This document shows, piece by piece, positions 25,461-33,233 of a stretch of DNA of 47,760 nt; the first letter of the stretch is position 1; each line of letters begins with the position of its first letter. A model generated the notes under the pieces. The model was given only the letters and a program-made list of their open reading frames with translations. It searched no databases and was not told the DNA's origin. The DNA lies in NCBI GenBank assembly GCA_026400755.1, contig JAPLOM010000003.1, positions 61,562 through 109,321 on the forward strand, in the 5' to 3' direction. This stretch comes from Alphaproteobacteria bacterium (GTDB lineage: Bacteria; Pseudomonadota; Alphaproteobacteria; CADEGL01). Made by a program: the position numbers and the translations under genes.

Positions 25461-25489
25461 CGCGGGGAACGGCACCCCCGTTCCCCGCG
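25461..25489. other. Perfect GC-rich hairpin between aminotransferase and EutB-like genes
   Basis: CGCGGGGAACGG (25461-25472) and CCGTTCCCCGCG (25478-25489) make a perfect 12-bp stem with a 5-base loop in the 58-base gap. It starts 6 bases after the aminotransferase stop on the minus strand and lacks a U-tract, so partial termination or mRNA end protection is more likely than full termination. Confidence 0.65.
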
Positions 25490-25495
25490 CGATCC

Positions 25496-26902
25496 TTAGC
25501 CCTTGAACAGGCCTTCGCGGACCAGCTCGTCGGTCACTTTGTCGAGGCCACGGCGGCAACGCGCCACCATGTCGTCCACCTCGGCCGGGGTGATGCAGAG
25601 CGGCGGGGCGAAACCCAGGCAGTCGCTGTGCGGCATGGCGCGGGCGATGACGCCCTCGGCCAGGACCGCGCCGGAGACGCGCGCACCGATCTTCAGCTTC
25701 GTGTCGAAGCGCGTCTTCTTCTCGCGATCAGCCACGAACTCGACCGCGCCGAGCAACGCATAGCCACGCACCTCGCCCACCATCGGATGATCGGCGAAGG
25801 TTTTCTTCAGCACGGCTTGGAAATGCGCGCCCGTGCGCTTGGCGTTGCCGGCCATGTCTTCCTTTTCCAGCACGTCCAGATTGGCCAGGCCCGCGGCGCA
25901 AGCGACCGGATGACCCGAGTAGGTGTAGCCATGGCCCATGGGTCCGATCTCCGCCGATTTCTCCTGGATCACGGCGCAGATCTTGTCGGAGACGATGGAA
26001 CCGGACAGCGGCTGATAGGCGCTGGTCAGGCCCTTGGCGATGGTCATGAGGTCCGGCTCCATGCCGAGCGGATAGCAACCGAACGCCTCGCCCAGGCGGC
26101 CGAACCCGCAAATGACCTCGTCGTCGATCAGAAGCACATCGTACTTCTTCAGCACCTTCTGAATCGCGGGCCAATAGCCTTCGGGCGGCACGATGATGCC
26201 GCCGGTGCCCATGATCGGCTCGCCGATGAAGGCGGCGACCGTCTCGGGTCCCTCCTTCACGATCATGGCTTCCAGATCGTCGACCAGCTTCTGGGTGAAC
26301 TGGGCCTCGCTCATGCCGGGCTCGGCGTACCAATAATGGTGCGGCGTCGTGGTGTGCAGGATGGGACCCACGGGAAGATCGAAGTAGGTGTGGAACAGCG
26401 GCAGGCCCGTGAGGCTACCCGCGATCACGGTCGAGCCGTGATAGCCGCGATGGCGCGAGATGATCTTCTTCTTCTTCGGCTGGCCGCGCAGGTTGTTGTA
26501 GTACCAGACCAGCTTCACGTTGGTTTCGTTGGCGTCCGACCCCGATAGGCCGAAATAGACCTTGGCCATGTTGGCGGGCGCCATGCGCACGACGCGATCG
26601 GCCAAGCGGATGGCCGGCTCGTTCGAGTGCGAGGCATAGACGTGATAGTAGGCCAGCTTCCGCGCCTGCTCGGCGATCGCGTCGGCGACCTCCATGCGGC
26701 CGTAGCCGATGTTGACGCAGTAGAGCCCGCCGAAGCCGTCGATCAGCTGCTTGCCCGCCTTGTCGGTGATGGTGACGCCCTTGGCCGTCTCGATGATGCG
26801 TGGCGTGCCCTTGGCGTGGTCCGCCATGGAGGTGGAGGGATGCATCAAGCTCTGCTTGTCCATCTCCTCGAGCGACAGGTTGCGCGTTGCCTGCTGGGCC
26901 AT
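25496..26902 (-). CDS. Class III PLP-dependent aminotransferase (omega-amino acid:pyruvate type)
   Basis: The 468-residue protein has the PLP lysine at Lys290 in TIAKGLTSAYQPLSG, the LIDDEVICGFGRLG cofactor-Asp motif (258-271), YFGLSGSDANETNVK (115-129) and HRGYHGSTVIAGSLTG (151-165). It belongs to the family with putrescine- and omega-amino-acid-pyruvate transaminases and the DoeD-type diaminobutyrate transaminase. It moves an amino group from a terminal or beta amine to pyruvate. A strong AAGGAG lies just before ATG 26902. It is the first gene of the minus-strand cluster running through EutB-like, EutC-like, GST and class V genes. A 236-base gap upstream should contain the promoter, though no convincing hexamer pair was seen. 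Confidence 0.9.
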   Translation of the reverse strand: MAQQATRNLSLEEMDKQSLMHPSTSMADHAKGTPRIIETAKGVTITDKAGKQLIDGFGGLYCVNIGYGRMEVADAIAEQARKLAYYHVYASHSNEPAIRLADRVVRMAPANMAKVYFGLSGSDANETNVKLVWYYNNLRGQPKKKKIISRHRGYHGSTVIAGSLTGLPLFHTYFDLPVGPILHTTTPHHYWYAEPGMSEAQFTQKLVDDLEAMIVKEGPETVAAFIGEPIMGTGGIIVPPEGYWPAIQKVLKKYDVLLIDDEVICGFGRLGEAFGCYPLGMEPDLMTIAKGLTSAYQPLSGSIVSDKICAVIQEKSAEIGPMGHGYTYSGHPVACAAGLANLDVLEKEDMAGNAKRTGAHFQAVLKKTFADHPMVGEVRGYALLGAVEFVADREKKTRFDTKLKIGARVSGAVLAEGVIARAMPHSDCLGFAPPLCITPAEVDDMVARCRRGLDKVTDELVREGLFKG

Positions 26903-27138
26903 GACGAATCTCCTTAAAACAAAATCTTGCCGTTGCGGCCGCGCCGGATGGCGGACCGAAAATCCTTCGCCGACATAAAGAAAGCGAGGTGCGGAGCCTA
27001 GCCTTGGCCCCGTGCGCCCGCAACGCCGGCCACCGCATCGGAATAGCAGGGCGCGCGCCGAATTAGGCTTCGAAGGCGCGCAAATGTCGGCAAGAACTTC
27101 GGGGAAGGTCGCGCGGCGCGGCGATTCCCGCTGCGCGT

Positions 27139-27891
27139 TCAGCCGCCGTGGCGCATGAACAGACTATGGCTCGTCGCGCCAGGCTTCAGCTGTCCGTTCT
27201 CGTCCCAATCGTCCCACCCGTTGAACTTGAGCGGCGCCAGCCGGTCGAGCGCGGCCAGATGATCGCGCAAGCCCGCCTTGTAGCCTTCCATCATCGCACG
27301 ATAGGCATCGTTCTCCGGCCCCACGCCGACGGCGAAGCTACGGAACGGCGGCAGGACGGTGAAGCCGACATAGTGCAAGGCAAAGTGGAGCGGCCACAAT
27401 TCCATGTCCATGTCGCCCTGGCGTCCGTTGGGGCCGTGCGTGGACGGCGGCCCGCCGGTCGTGATCGAGACCAGCGCGCGCTTGCCTCGGAAGTAGCCCG
27501 TGTCGTAGCGCATCTTGCTGGTATAGACGCGGCCCCAGACGAAGACCCTGTCCATCCACCCCTTCAACATGCCGGGGATGGAGAACCACCAGAGCGGGAA
27601 CTGGAACACCACCACGTCGGCGCGCTCGAGCCGCTTGATCTCGCGCTCCACATCGGCCGGCAGCGCGGCCGTGTCGACCGCGTGGCGCTGCTCGGTCATG
27701 GCGCTGAAATACTCCGGCGCCTTGGGTGCCGGGAAATGCATCAGCGCCTCGCGCGCGTCGAACCCCTCCCGATACAGGTCGCTGATCTCGGCCGTGTGGC
27801 CCTGGGCCTCGAAGGAGGCCTTGGCGGCCTCGGCCATCTGGCCGTTGAAGGATTTGGCCTCGGGATGGGCCAAGACGATCAGAGCATGCAT
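27139..27891 (-). CDS. NAD(P)H:quinone oxidoreductase-type flavodoxin-fold protein
   Basis: The 250-residue protein begins MHALIVLAHPEAKSFNGQMA, the flavodoxin-like phosphate-binding loop typical of NQO1/KefF/YwrO proteins. It continues with ADVVVFQFPLWWFSIPGMLKGWMDRVF (about 92-118, the FMN/FAD ring loop) and ALVSITTGGPP (about 138-148). It probably reduces quinones with NAD(P)H in the cytoplasm, a frequent companion of aromatic or amine oxidation. It is divergent from the racemase pair across a 249-base region and 236 bases upstream of the aminotransferase gene, so its membership in that operon is uncertain. Confidence 0.9.
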   Translation of the reverse strand: MHALIVLAHPEAKSFNGQMAEAAKASFEAQGHTAEISDLYREGFDAREALMHFPAPKAPEYFSAMTEQRHAVDTAALPADVEREIKRLERADVVVFQFPLWWFSIPGMLKGWMDRVFVWGRVYTSKMRYDTGYFRGKRALVSITTGGPPSTHGPNGRQGDMDMELWPLHFALHYVGFTVLPPFRSFAVGVGPENDAYRAMMEGYKAGLRDHLAALDRLAPLKFNGWDDWDENGQLKPGATSHSLFMRHGG

Positions 27892-28051
27892 GGCTAGGAA
27901 CCCTCGGGGATCGCTGGGACGGAAGGACGTAGCAGGTCGGGCACGAAATTATGGCCCGAAGCCGGTGCACGCGGCGGCAGGATTTCGCACCCACCCCCGC
28001 CCAAACCGTGATTTCTTCGTATCCATGCTGGATTTTGGCCGGACGGCCCAT

Positions 28052-28080
28052 TTGAAACGGTTCCGGGCCTGGGCTAGACT
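28052..28080 (+). promoter_or_regulatory. Sigma70-type promoter for the racemase pair
   Basis: TTGAAA (28052-28057) and TAGACT (28075-28080) are separated by exactly 17 bases. The expected start point near 28087 gives a leader of about 55 bases before ATG 28141, which has GGGAGG just upstream. This is the best promoter-like match I found in the window. Confidence 0.55.
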
Positions 28081-28140
28081 TCCCTTAGGTTTCCGGGCCG
28101 CCGCGAAACGCGGGCGGCCGACCCCCCATGGGAGGCGAGC

Positions 28141-28875
28141 ATGACGATCTACAAAACGCGGCGCGCGGCTGAAAGCTACGGCCAGGCCATCGGCATCCTG
28201 CTGCTCGATGCGAAGGCGCCCTTCATTCCCGGCGACGTCGCGAACGCCAGCACCTACGCCTATCCCGTCATCTTCAAGACGATCGAAGGCCTCTCGACCC
28301 CGGTGTGCCTGAACGGCGCGCCCGAGTTCAACGCCAAGCTGGCCGCAGGCGCCAAGGAGCTGGAAGCGGCGGGCGTGCGCGGCATCTCCTCCGACTGCGG
28401 CTTCATGTTGCAGTTCCAGGACGCGGTGCGCGAGGCCGTCAAGGTCCCCGTCGCCATGTCGAGCCTGCTGCAGATTCCGATGATCGCCCAGACGCTCGAC
28501 AAGTCGCGCTCGATCGGCGTGATCACCGCCGATTCGACCAACCTGACGCCCGACTTCCTGACGCGCGGCGGCATCAGCGTGCCGCACAAGATCGTCATCC
28601 GCGGCATGCAGGACGAGCCGGAGTTCAAGACCGCCGTGCTAGAGGAAAAAGGCACGCTGGATTCGGACCTGATCACCGAGGAAGCGATCCGCATCGCCAA
28701 GGACATGGTGAAGAAGGACCCGACCATGGGCGCGATCCTGCTCGAATGCTCGATGCTGCCGCCCTATGCCAAGGCCGTGCAGGCGGCGGTCGATCTGCCC
28801 GTTTACGACTTCGTCAGCATGATCGACTACATGGAATCGGGCCTGCACCAGCGCGCCTATTCCGGCCAATACTGA
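28141..28875 (+). CDS. Aspartate/glutamate racemase-family protein (copy 1)
   Basis: The 244-residue protein has the two active-site cysteines of the Asp/Glu racemase superfamily in equivalent places: SSDCGF (Cys about 83) and LECSMLPPYA (Cys about 201). Related enzymes include maleate isomerase, arylmalonate decarboxylase, hydantoin racemase and EutA of ectoine utilisation. The two-cysteine arrangement argues for racemisation or isomerisation rather than decarboxylation. The likely job is to invert an alpha-carbon so that the D-amino-acid dehydrogenase or PLP enzymes of the island can act; this is inference. A GGGAGG ribosome site and a clear promoter precede it, and the second copy follows after 19 bases. 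Confidence 0.85.
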   Translation: MTIYKTRRAAESYGQAIGILLLDAKAPFIPGDVANASTYAYPVIFKTIEGLSTPVCLNGAPEFNAKLAAGAKELEAAGVRGISSDCGFMLQFQDAVREAVKVPVAMSSLLQIPMIAQTLDKSRSIGVITADSTNLTPDFLTRGGISVPHKIVIRGMQDEPEFKTAVLEEKGTLDSDLITEEAIRIAKDMVKKDPTMGAILLECSMLPPYAKAVQAAVDLPVYDFVSMIDYMESGLHQRAYSGQY

Positions 28876-28894
28876 GTTCGGGGGAAAAAACGCC

Positions 28895-29632
28895 ATGCCG
28901 CTCTATAAAACCCGGCCCAAGGCCGAAGCCTACGGCTACTGCGTGGGCATCCTGCTCCTCGACTACAAAGGCCCGTTCGTTCCCGGCGATGTCGGCAACG
29001 CGACGACCTACAAGTATCCGGTCCTCTACAAGACCGTGCCGGGGGCCACGACCGCGCGCGTCTTCGCGGCCGACCCCGAGTTGGAAAAAGCCGTGATCAA
29101 GGCCGCGCAGGAGTTGGAGGCCCAAGGTGTGAAGGCCATCTCCTCCGACTGCGGCTTCTTCGTGAACTACCAGAACGTCGTGGCCAAGTCGGTCAACATT
29201 CCGGTGGCCATGTCGAGCCTGCTGCAGATTCCCTTCGTCGCGCAGTTCATCGGCAAGAAGCGCTCGATCGGCGTCATCACGGCGTCCCAGAAGGCGCTGG
29301 GCAACCGCGCGCTGGAATTGGCGGGCGTGAAGGCCGAGACCCAGGTCGTCGTGCGCGGCATGGACGACCAGCCGAACTTCGACCAGATGGTGATGAAGGA
29401 AGGCGACTATCTCGACACCGACAAGATCGAGGCCGAGACCGTGGCCGTCGCCAAGAAGATGGTGAAGGAAAATCCGAACATGGGTGCCATCATCATGGAA
29501 TGCTCCATGCTGCCGCCCTATTCCAAGGCCGTGCAGGAAGCCACCGGGCTTCCCGTCTACGACTTCATCAACATGATCGATTACGTCCAGCGCGGCACGC
29601 ACGCGCGCGGATACGAGAACCGCTACTACTGA
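28895..29632 (+). CDS. Aspartate/glutamate racemase-family protein (copy 2)
   Basis: The 245-residue tandem paralogue of the preceding gene (about half the residues identical by eye) keeps both cysteines (SSDCGFFV and MECSMLPPYS) and the SMSSLLQIP / RSIGVIT / DFxxMIDY blocks. Divergence is greatest over residues 45-70 and 130-170, which could tune substrate specificity. Some superfamily members are hetero-oligomers, so the two copies might also form a mixed enzyme. The gap of 19 bases holds a GGGGGA ribosome site. A strong terminator closes the two-gene operon right after this gene. Confidence 0.85.
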   Translation: MPLYKTRPKAEAYGYCVGILLLDYKGPFVPGDVGNATTYKYPVLYKTVPGATTARVFAADPELEKAVIKAAQELEAQGVKAISSDCGFFVNYQNVVAKSVNIPVAMSSLLQIPFVAQFIGKKRSIGVITASQKALGNRALELAGVKAETQVVVRGMDDQPNFDQMVMKEGDYLDTDKIEAETVAVAKKMVKENPNMGAIIMECSMLPPYSKAVQEATGLPVYDFINMIDYVQRGTHARGYENRYY

Positions 29633-29653
29633 AGCAGCGGTTCTTCCGAAATC

Positions 29654-29682
29654 AGGGCGCCGGAGCGATACGGCGCCCTTTT
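29654..29682 (+). terminator. Terminator after the racemase operon
   Basis: AGGGCGCCG (29654-29662) pairs perfectly with CGGCGCCCT (29671-29679) around an 8-base loop, then TTTT. It starts 22 bases after the stop of copy 2 and abuts the stop codon of the convergent reductase gene. Confidence 0.85.
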
Positions 29683-30242
29683 CATGCGCGGGTCCAGTGC
29701 TCGACGACGGAGCCGCTGGCCTGATCCAACACACGCGTCTCCTTGAGCGTCATGCCGCTGCGCTTCAGCGCCTCCTCGGGCGCAAGCCCGCCAGGGAAGA
29801 CGGGGCGGCCGTCCGGCACATTGGCCTCTGCGCGCGAGAGGAAGAAATCGTCGTAGCCCCATTCCAGGAACAGGCCGAACACTTCGGTCCCGCCCACGAT
29901 GGCCAGCACCGCGCCCTTAGCACCAAGACGCGCCCATGCCTCCTCCAGCGACGCGCCCTTGGGATTCCACAAGAGCGCCTTCGGATTGCGTGGAGCGGGC
30001 GCAAGCGAATCGATCTTGCTGGTCAGGATCAGGCGCGGGCGCGCAGCGGATTCGGGACCACCTTCGTTCGAGTGCTTGCCGTTGGCGACCGCCGACGCCT
30101 TGCGCAACGAGTCATGAAAGAATTTTTGATCGGCGTCGATCTTGATCGCATCGGGGAATGAGCCGTCCGCGTTGGCGATCATGCCTTCGCGCGAAACGAT
30201 GGCGTAGCCCGCCACCCTTGGCCGCTTCGAAACTCCGTCCAT
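29682..30242 (-). CDS. Dihydrofolate reductase/RibD-family protein
   Basis: The 186-residue protein has the DHFR-like fold pattern: a first strand with AIVSREGMIA, an acidic/aromatic helix (DQKFFHDSLRKASAVANGKHS), and the nucleotide-binding GGTEVFGLFLE near residue 118 (GG-x-x-x-x-F). The length fits DHFR-superfamily reductases rather than the longer RibD. True FolA signature residues around the folate site are not obvious, so it may reduce another pteridine or flavin precursor. AGGAAGGA lies upstream of ATG 30242. It is divergent from the cold-shock gene. Confidence 0.8.
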   Translation of the reverse strand: MDGVSKRPRVAGYAIVSREGMIANADGSFPDAIKIDADQKFFHDSLRKASAVANGKHSNEGGPESAARPRLILTSKIDSLAPAPRNPKALLWNPKGASLEEAWARLGAKGAVLAIVGGTEVFGLFLEWGYDDFFLSRAEANVPDGRPVFPGGLAPEEALKRSGMTLKETRVLDQASGSVVEHWTRA

Positions 30243-30337
30243 GGCGTATTCCTTCCTATCGTTCCGTTCGAAAAACGGCGAATGGGACGATTTGTTCGCG
30301 ATTCACCGTAAACGGGCGGTTATTTCGCCCGCGCGCC

Positions 30338-30366
30338 TTGAACCCATGCGCGCGATGCACTACATG
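30338..30366 (+). promoter_or_regulatory. Candidate promoter of the cold-shock gene
   Basis: TTGAAC (30338-30343) and TACATG (30361-30366) are 17 bases apart, giving a leader of about 135 bases before TTG 30506. Long structured leaders are typical of cspA-type genes. A GACGCG/CGCGTC hairpin lies at 30459-30474 in that leader. The -10 match is weak. Confidence 0.3.
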
Positions 30367-30505
30367 GTCAAGCACAGTCATTGCCGCGGCGCATTTCGCC
30401 AACGTCCGCCTTAGGGCGCCCGAACAGCAAATCCCCCAAAAGCTTCGATTGTCGACCCGACGCGATTTCGCGTCAGGGGCGCTTTCATCTACGTAGGAGG
30501 CCAAA

Positions 30506-30709
30506 TTGGCTAACGGTACAGTTAAGTGGTTCAGCGCGCAGCGCGGCTTCGGTTTCATCACACCGAGCGACGGTGCGTCGGACGTTTTCGTCCACATCAG
30601 CGCGTTGGAAAACGCCGGTCTCAGCTCGCTCAACGAAGGGCAGAAGGTCAGCTTTGACCTCGCCCAAGAGCGCGGCAAGACAAAGGCCGTGAATATCGCC
30701 GTCGTCTAA
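30506..30709 (+). CDS. Cold-shock domain protein (CspA family)
   Basis: The 67-residue protein is a single cold-shock domain: [15 protein letters not shown] with RNP1 and VFVHIS with RNP2, ending just after the fifth strand. It binds single-stranded RNA/DNA and acts as an RNA chaperone. The start is TTG 30506, chosen because TAGGAGG ends five bases upstream and translation then begins with the canonical M-A-N-G-T-V-K. A 263-base region separates it from the divergent reductase gene and probably contains a regulatory 5' leader. A strong terminator follows 23 bases after the stop. Confidence 0.95.
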   Translation: MANGTVKWFSAQRGFGFITPSDGASDVFVHISALENAGLSSLNEGQKVSFDLAQERGKTKAVNIAVV

Positions 30710-30732
30710 ATCGGACCACGCCGAACGAACGA

Positions 30733-30761
30733 AGCGCCGGACGCAAGTCCGGCGCTTTTTT
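30733..30761 (+). terminator. Rho-independent terminator of the cold-shock gene
   Basis: AGCGCCGGAC (30733-30742) and GTCCGGCGCT (30747-30756) form a perfect 10-bp stem with a GCAA tetraloop, followed by six T residues. It sits between the cold-shock stop and the end of the convergent M24 array. It has no matching T-tract on the minus strand. Confidence 0.92.
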
Positions 30762-30765
30762 GTTG

Positions 30766-31923
30766 TCAGTTCACCACCAGTTCGCGCGGCGCGTGGGTTG
30801 CGCGCTCGAAACCGGTCTTGGTGATGATCGCCGTCTCGCCGATCGAGACCGCGCGGCCGCTTTTTTCGTCCACCGCGATCATGTGGGTGAACAGAGTCAT
30901 GCCGGGGCGCAGCACTTCCGGATTGCCGCTCCAGCACATCGGCCATTCCATCCAGGACGGCGGGAACGTGGCGCCGACCGAATAGCCGCAGGCGTTCAGG
31001 ATGCGGCCCTTGAAGCCCGAGCGCTGGAACGCGCGGGCATGGGCGTCGTAGACCTCGCCGCACGTGCGCCCGGGTTTCAGGAAGCTTTGCGTTCCTTCCA
31101 GCGCCTCGCGGCAGAAGCGGAAATTGTCGTGCTGACGCTTGTCGGCCTTGCCCGTCAGCGCGACGTTCATGACCACGGCGTGATAGTGGCGATAGGGCGC
31201 GGCCAGCTCGTAGGTGACCTGGTCGTTCTTGCCCACCACGCCATGCTTGGTGTGATAGCGCACGAGATCCGCGTTGGCGCCGCAGGTCATCGGCCAGCGA
31301 TCGCTCGACGGATCGCCGCCGCCCGCCATGATCAGCGTGTTGACCTCACCATAGATGCGCCCGATATCGGCGCCAGGCACCGTCATCCGGTTTCCCAATT
31401 CCAGCGCGGCGTCAGCCAGCTTGCCCGCGCGGCGGACATAGGCCAGCTCGGCCGGGCTTTTCACCACGCGGATCAGGCGCACGATGTCCGAGCCGTCCTC
31501 GACCCGGCAGAAACCCTCCAGCGCCGCGTCCACCATCTTCGCGCGTTGCCCTGTCAGGCCATAGGCGTGGTACTCGACGCCGATGCGTTTTCCCTGGCAG
31601 CCGTAGTCGGCCAGCATGGCGCGTACGTCCTTGCCCGGCTCCGCTCCCTGCCGGTCGACCCACATGCGCACGTCCTGGATCGTCGAAGTGACCTCGGCCT
31701 GGCGCACGTCGGGCGAGCGCGTCAGCAAAGCCGTGCGTCCGTCCTGGCCAAAGTAAAGCGCCTGGAACATGACGTAGCCGCTCGTGTCATAGCCGGTCAG
31801 CCAGTACATGCTCTCCTGCTTGAAGATCAGGAGCCCGTCCAGGCCGAGCCGGGCCAGCGCGGCGCGGACGGCTTTCTGCCGCCGCGCGAACTCGGCCTTG
31901 CCGAAGTGCAGGTGCAGCGCCAC
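30766..31923 (-). CDS. M24 'pita-bread' hydrolase without metal ligands, EutD/DoeA-like (paralogue a)
   Basis: The 385-residue protein has an N-terminal creatinase-type domain (1-160, with ESMYWLTGYDTSGY) and a C-terminal pita-bread domain. Metallo-M24 enzymes use Asp, Asp, His, Glu, Glu; here the aligned positions appear to be Glu239, His248, Tyr314, His347 and Glu363, so a two-metal site is not possible. Similar changes mark the metal-free creatinase and ectoine hydrolase branches. It probably opens a C-N bond in a small, perhaps cyclic, compound rather than cutting Xaa-Pro peptides. It starts at GTG 31923, six bases after paralogue b, with no clear ribosome site, implying coupling. It is the last gene of the minus-strand operon. 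Confidence 0.85.
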   Translation of the reverse strand: MALHLHFGKAEFARRQKAVRAALARLGLDGLLIFKQESMYWLTGYDTSGYVMFQALYFGQDGRTALLTRSPDVRQAEVTSTIQDVRMWVDRQGAEPGKDVRAMLADYGCQGKRIGVEYHAYGLTGQRAKMVDAALEGFCRVEDGSDIVRLIRVVKSPAELAYVRRAGKLADAALELGNRMTVPGADIGRIYGEVNTLIMAGGGDPSSDRWPMTCGANADLVRYHTKHGVVGKNDQVTYELAAPYRHYHAVVMNVALTGKADKRQHDNFRFCREALEGTQSFLKPGRTCGEVYDAHARAFQRSGFKGRILNACGYSVGATFPPSWMEWPMCWSGNPEVLRPGMTLFTHMIAVDEKSGRAVSIGETAIITKTGFERATHAPRELVVN

Positions 31924-31929
31924 GGCGCG

Positions 31930-33213
31930 TTACCGCCGGCGGGCCTTGGTCTTCGAACGCGCCGTTCGCTTGGCAGCCGGCTTGCGTTTCGCCGCGGCCT
32001 TGCGCACCGGCTTCGCCGCTTTCTTCGCCGCGGGCTTCGCGCTCTTCCGGGCAACGCCCGATCCGCTCAGCACCGGCTCGCGCGGGGCGTGGTTCACCAG
32101 ATCGGCCGCGCGCGGCGTGACGATGGCCGTCTCGCCGAGCGACATAGACAGGCCCGTGCGGCCATCCAACAGGATCATGTGCAGGAAGAACACCATGCCT
32201 GGCTCCAGCACCTGGGGATTGCCGTGCCAGCACATGGGCCAGTCCATCCAGTTGGGCGGATAGGTCACGCCCAGCGTGTAGCCGCAGGCGTTGAGGTAAC
32301 AGCCGTCATAGCCCGCCTTGGACAGCGAGCGCGCATGGGTGTCGAAGATATGACCCACCGTGTTGCCGGGCCGCACGACCTCCCAGCACGCGTCCAGCGC
32401 CTCGCGCCCGGCCTTGAACATGTCGAGGTGGCGCGGATCGGGCTTGCCCGTCAGCACCACGTTCATCAGCGCGGTGTGATAGTGGCGGTAGGCCGAGGCG
32501 AATTCGAACATCACCTGGTCCTGCGCGCCGACCTTGCCGTGGCCCGTGTGGTAGCGCACCAGCATGGCGTCCTGGCCGCCGCCCATGGGCCAGCGCATGG
32601 CCGAGGGATCGCCGTCGCCGCGCATGATGACGTTCATCATCTCGCCGTAGATGGCGCCGATGCTCTCGCCCGGCACGCACATGCGGTTGGCCACCGCCAG
32701 CGCATCGTCCGCCAGCTCGCCCGCGCGCCGCACATAGGCCAACTCGGCCGGGCTTTTCACCAAGCGCAGGAGGCGCACCAGGTCGGAGGCGTCGCTGAGT
32801 TTGGCGAAGTTGTCGAAGGCCGCGTCCACCAACTTGGCGCGCTGCCCGGTCAGACCATAGGCATGGTATTCGACGCCGATCTTCTTTCCGCGCCCGCCCA
32901 AATCCTGAACCATGCTGCGCAGGTCGATAGCCGGATTGGCGCCTTCCACATCGCGCCAGATGCGAATGTCCTCGAGCGTCGAGGTCATGCGCGATTGCAG
33001 ATCGTCGGCCGAGCGCGTGCACAACGCGATGCGCCCATCGACCGAGAGATACATGCCCTGGAACAGCACGAAGCCTTCGGTGTCGTAGCCGGTCAGCCAA
33101 TACATGGTTTCCTGGCGGAAGATCAGGAGCCCGTCGAGCCCCTGGCGCGTCATCTCCGCCCTTGTCTTGCGCTGTCGTTCGGCGAACTCCGCGCGGGTGA
33201 AGTGCAGGGCCAT
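31930..33213 (-). CDS. M24 'pita-bread' hydrolase with a basic C-terminal tail (paralogue b)
   Basis: The 427-residue protein has the same two-domain architecture as its neighbours (ETMYWLTGYDTEGF; FEFASAYRHYH; ACGYTLGVTYPP; PGMVFFLHMI; SLGETAIVT), again with Glu/His/Tyr/His/Glu at the former metal positions. The enzyme core ends near residue 382 (NHAPREPVL). About 42 extra residues follow, composed almost only of Ala, Lys, Arg and Pro, resembling histone-H1-like tails. The other three paralogues stop at the equivalent of residue 383. A good AAGGAG lies five bases before ATG 33213. The tail could bind nucleic acid or polyphosphate, or tether the enzyme; its function is unknown. Confidence 0.85.
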   Translation of the reverse strand: MALHFTRAEFAERQRKTRAEMTRQGLDGLLIFRQETMYWLTGYDTEGFVLFQGMYLSVDGRIALCTRSADDLQSRMTSTLEDIRIWRDVEGANPAIDLRSMVQDLGGRGKKIGVEYHAYGLTGQRAKLVDAAFDNFAKLSDASDLVRLLRLVKSPAELAYVRRAGELADDALAVANRMCVPGESIGAIYGEMMNVIMRGDGDPSAMRWPMGGGQDAMLVRYHTGHGKVGAQDQVMFEFASAYRHYHTALMNVVLTGKPDPRHLDMFKAGREALDACWEVVRPGNTVGHIFDTHARSLSKAGYDGCYLNACGYTLGVTYPPNWMDWPMCWHGNPQVLEPGMVFFLHMILLDGRTGLSMSLGETAIVTPRAADLVNHAPREPVLSGSGVARKSAKPAAKKAAKPVRKAAAKRKPAAKRTARSKTKARRR

Positions 33214-33233
33214 GTCGTTCTCCTTCGCGGGTT

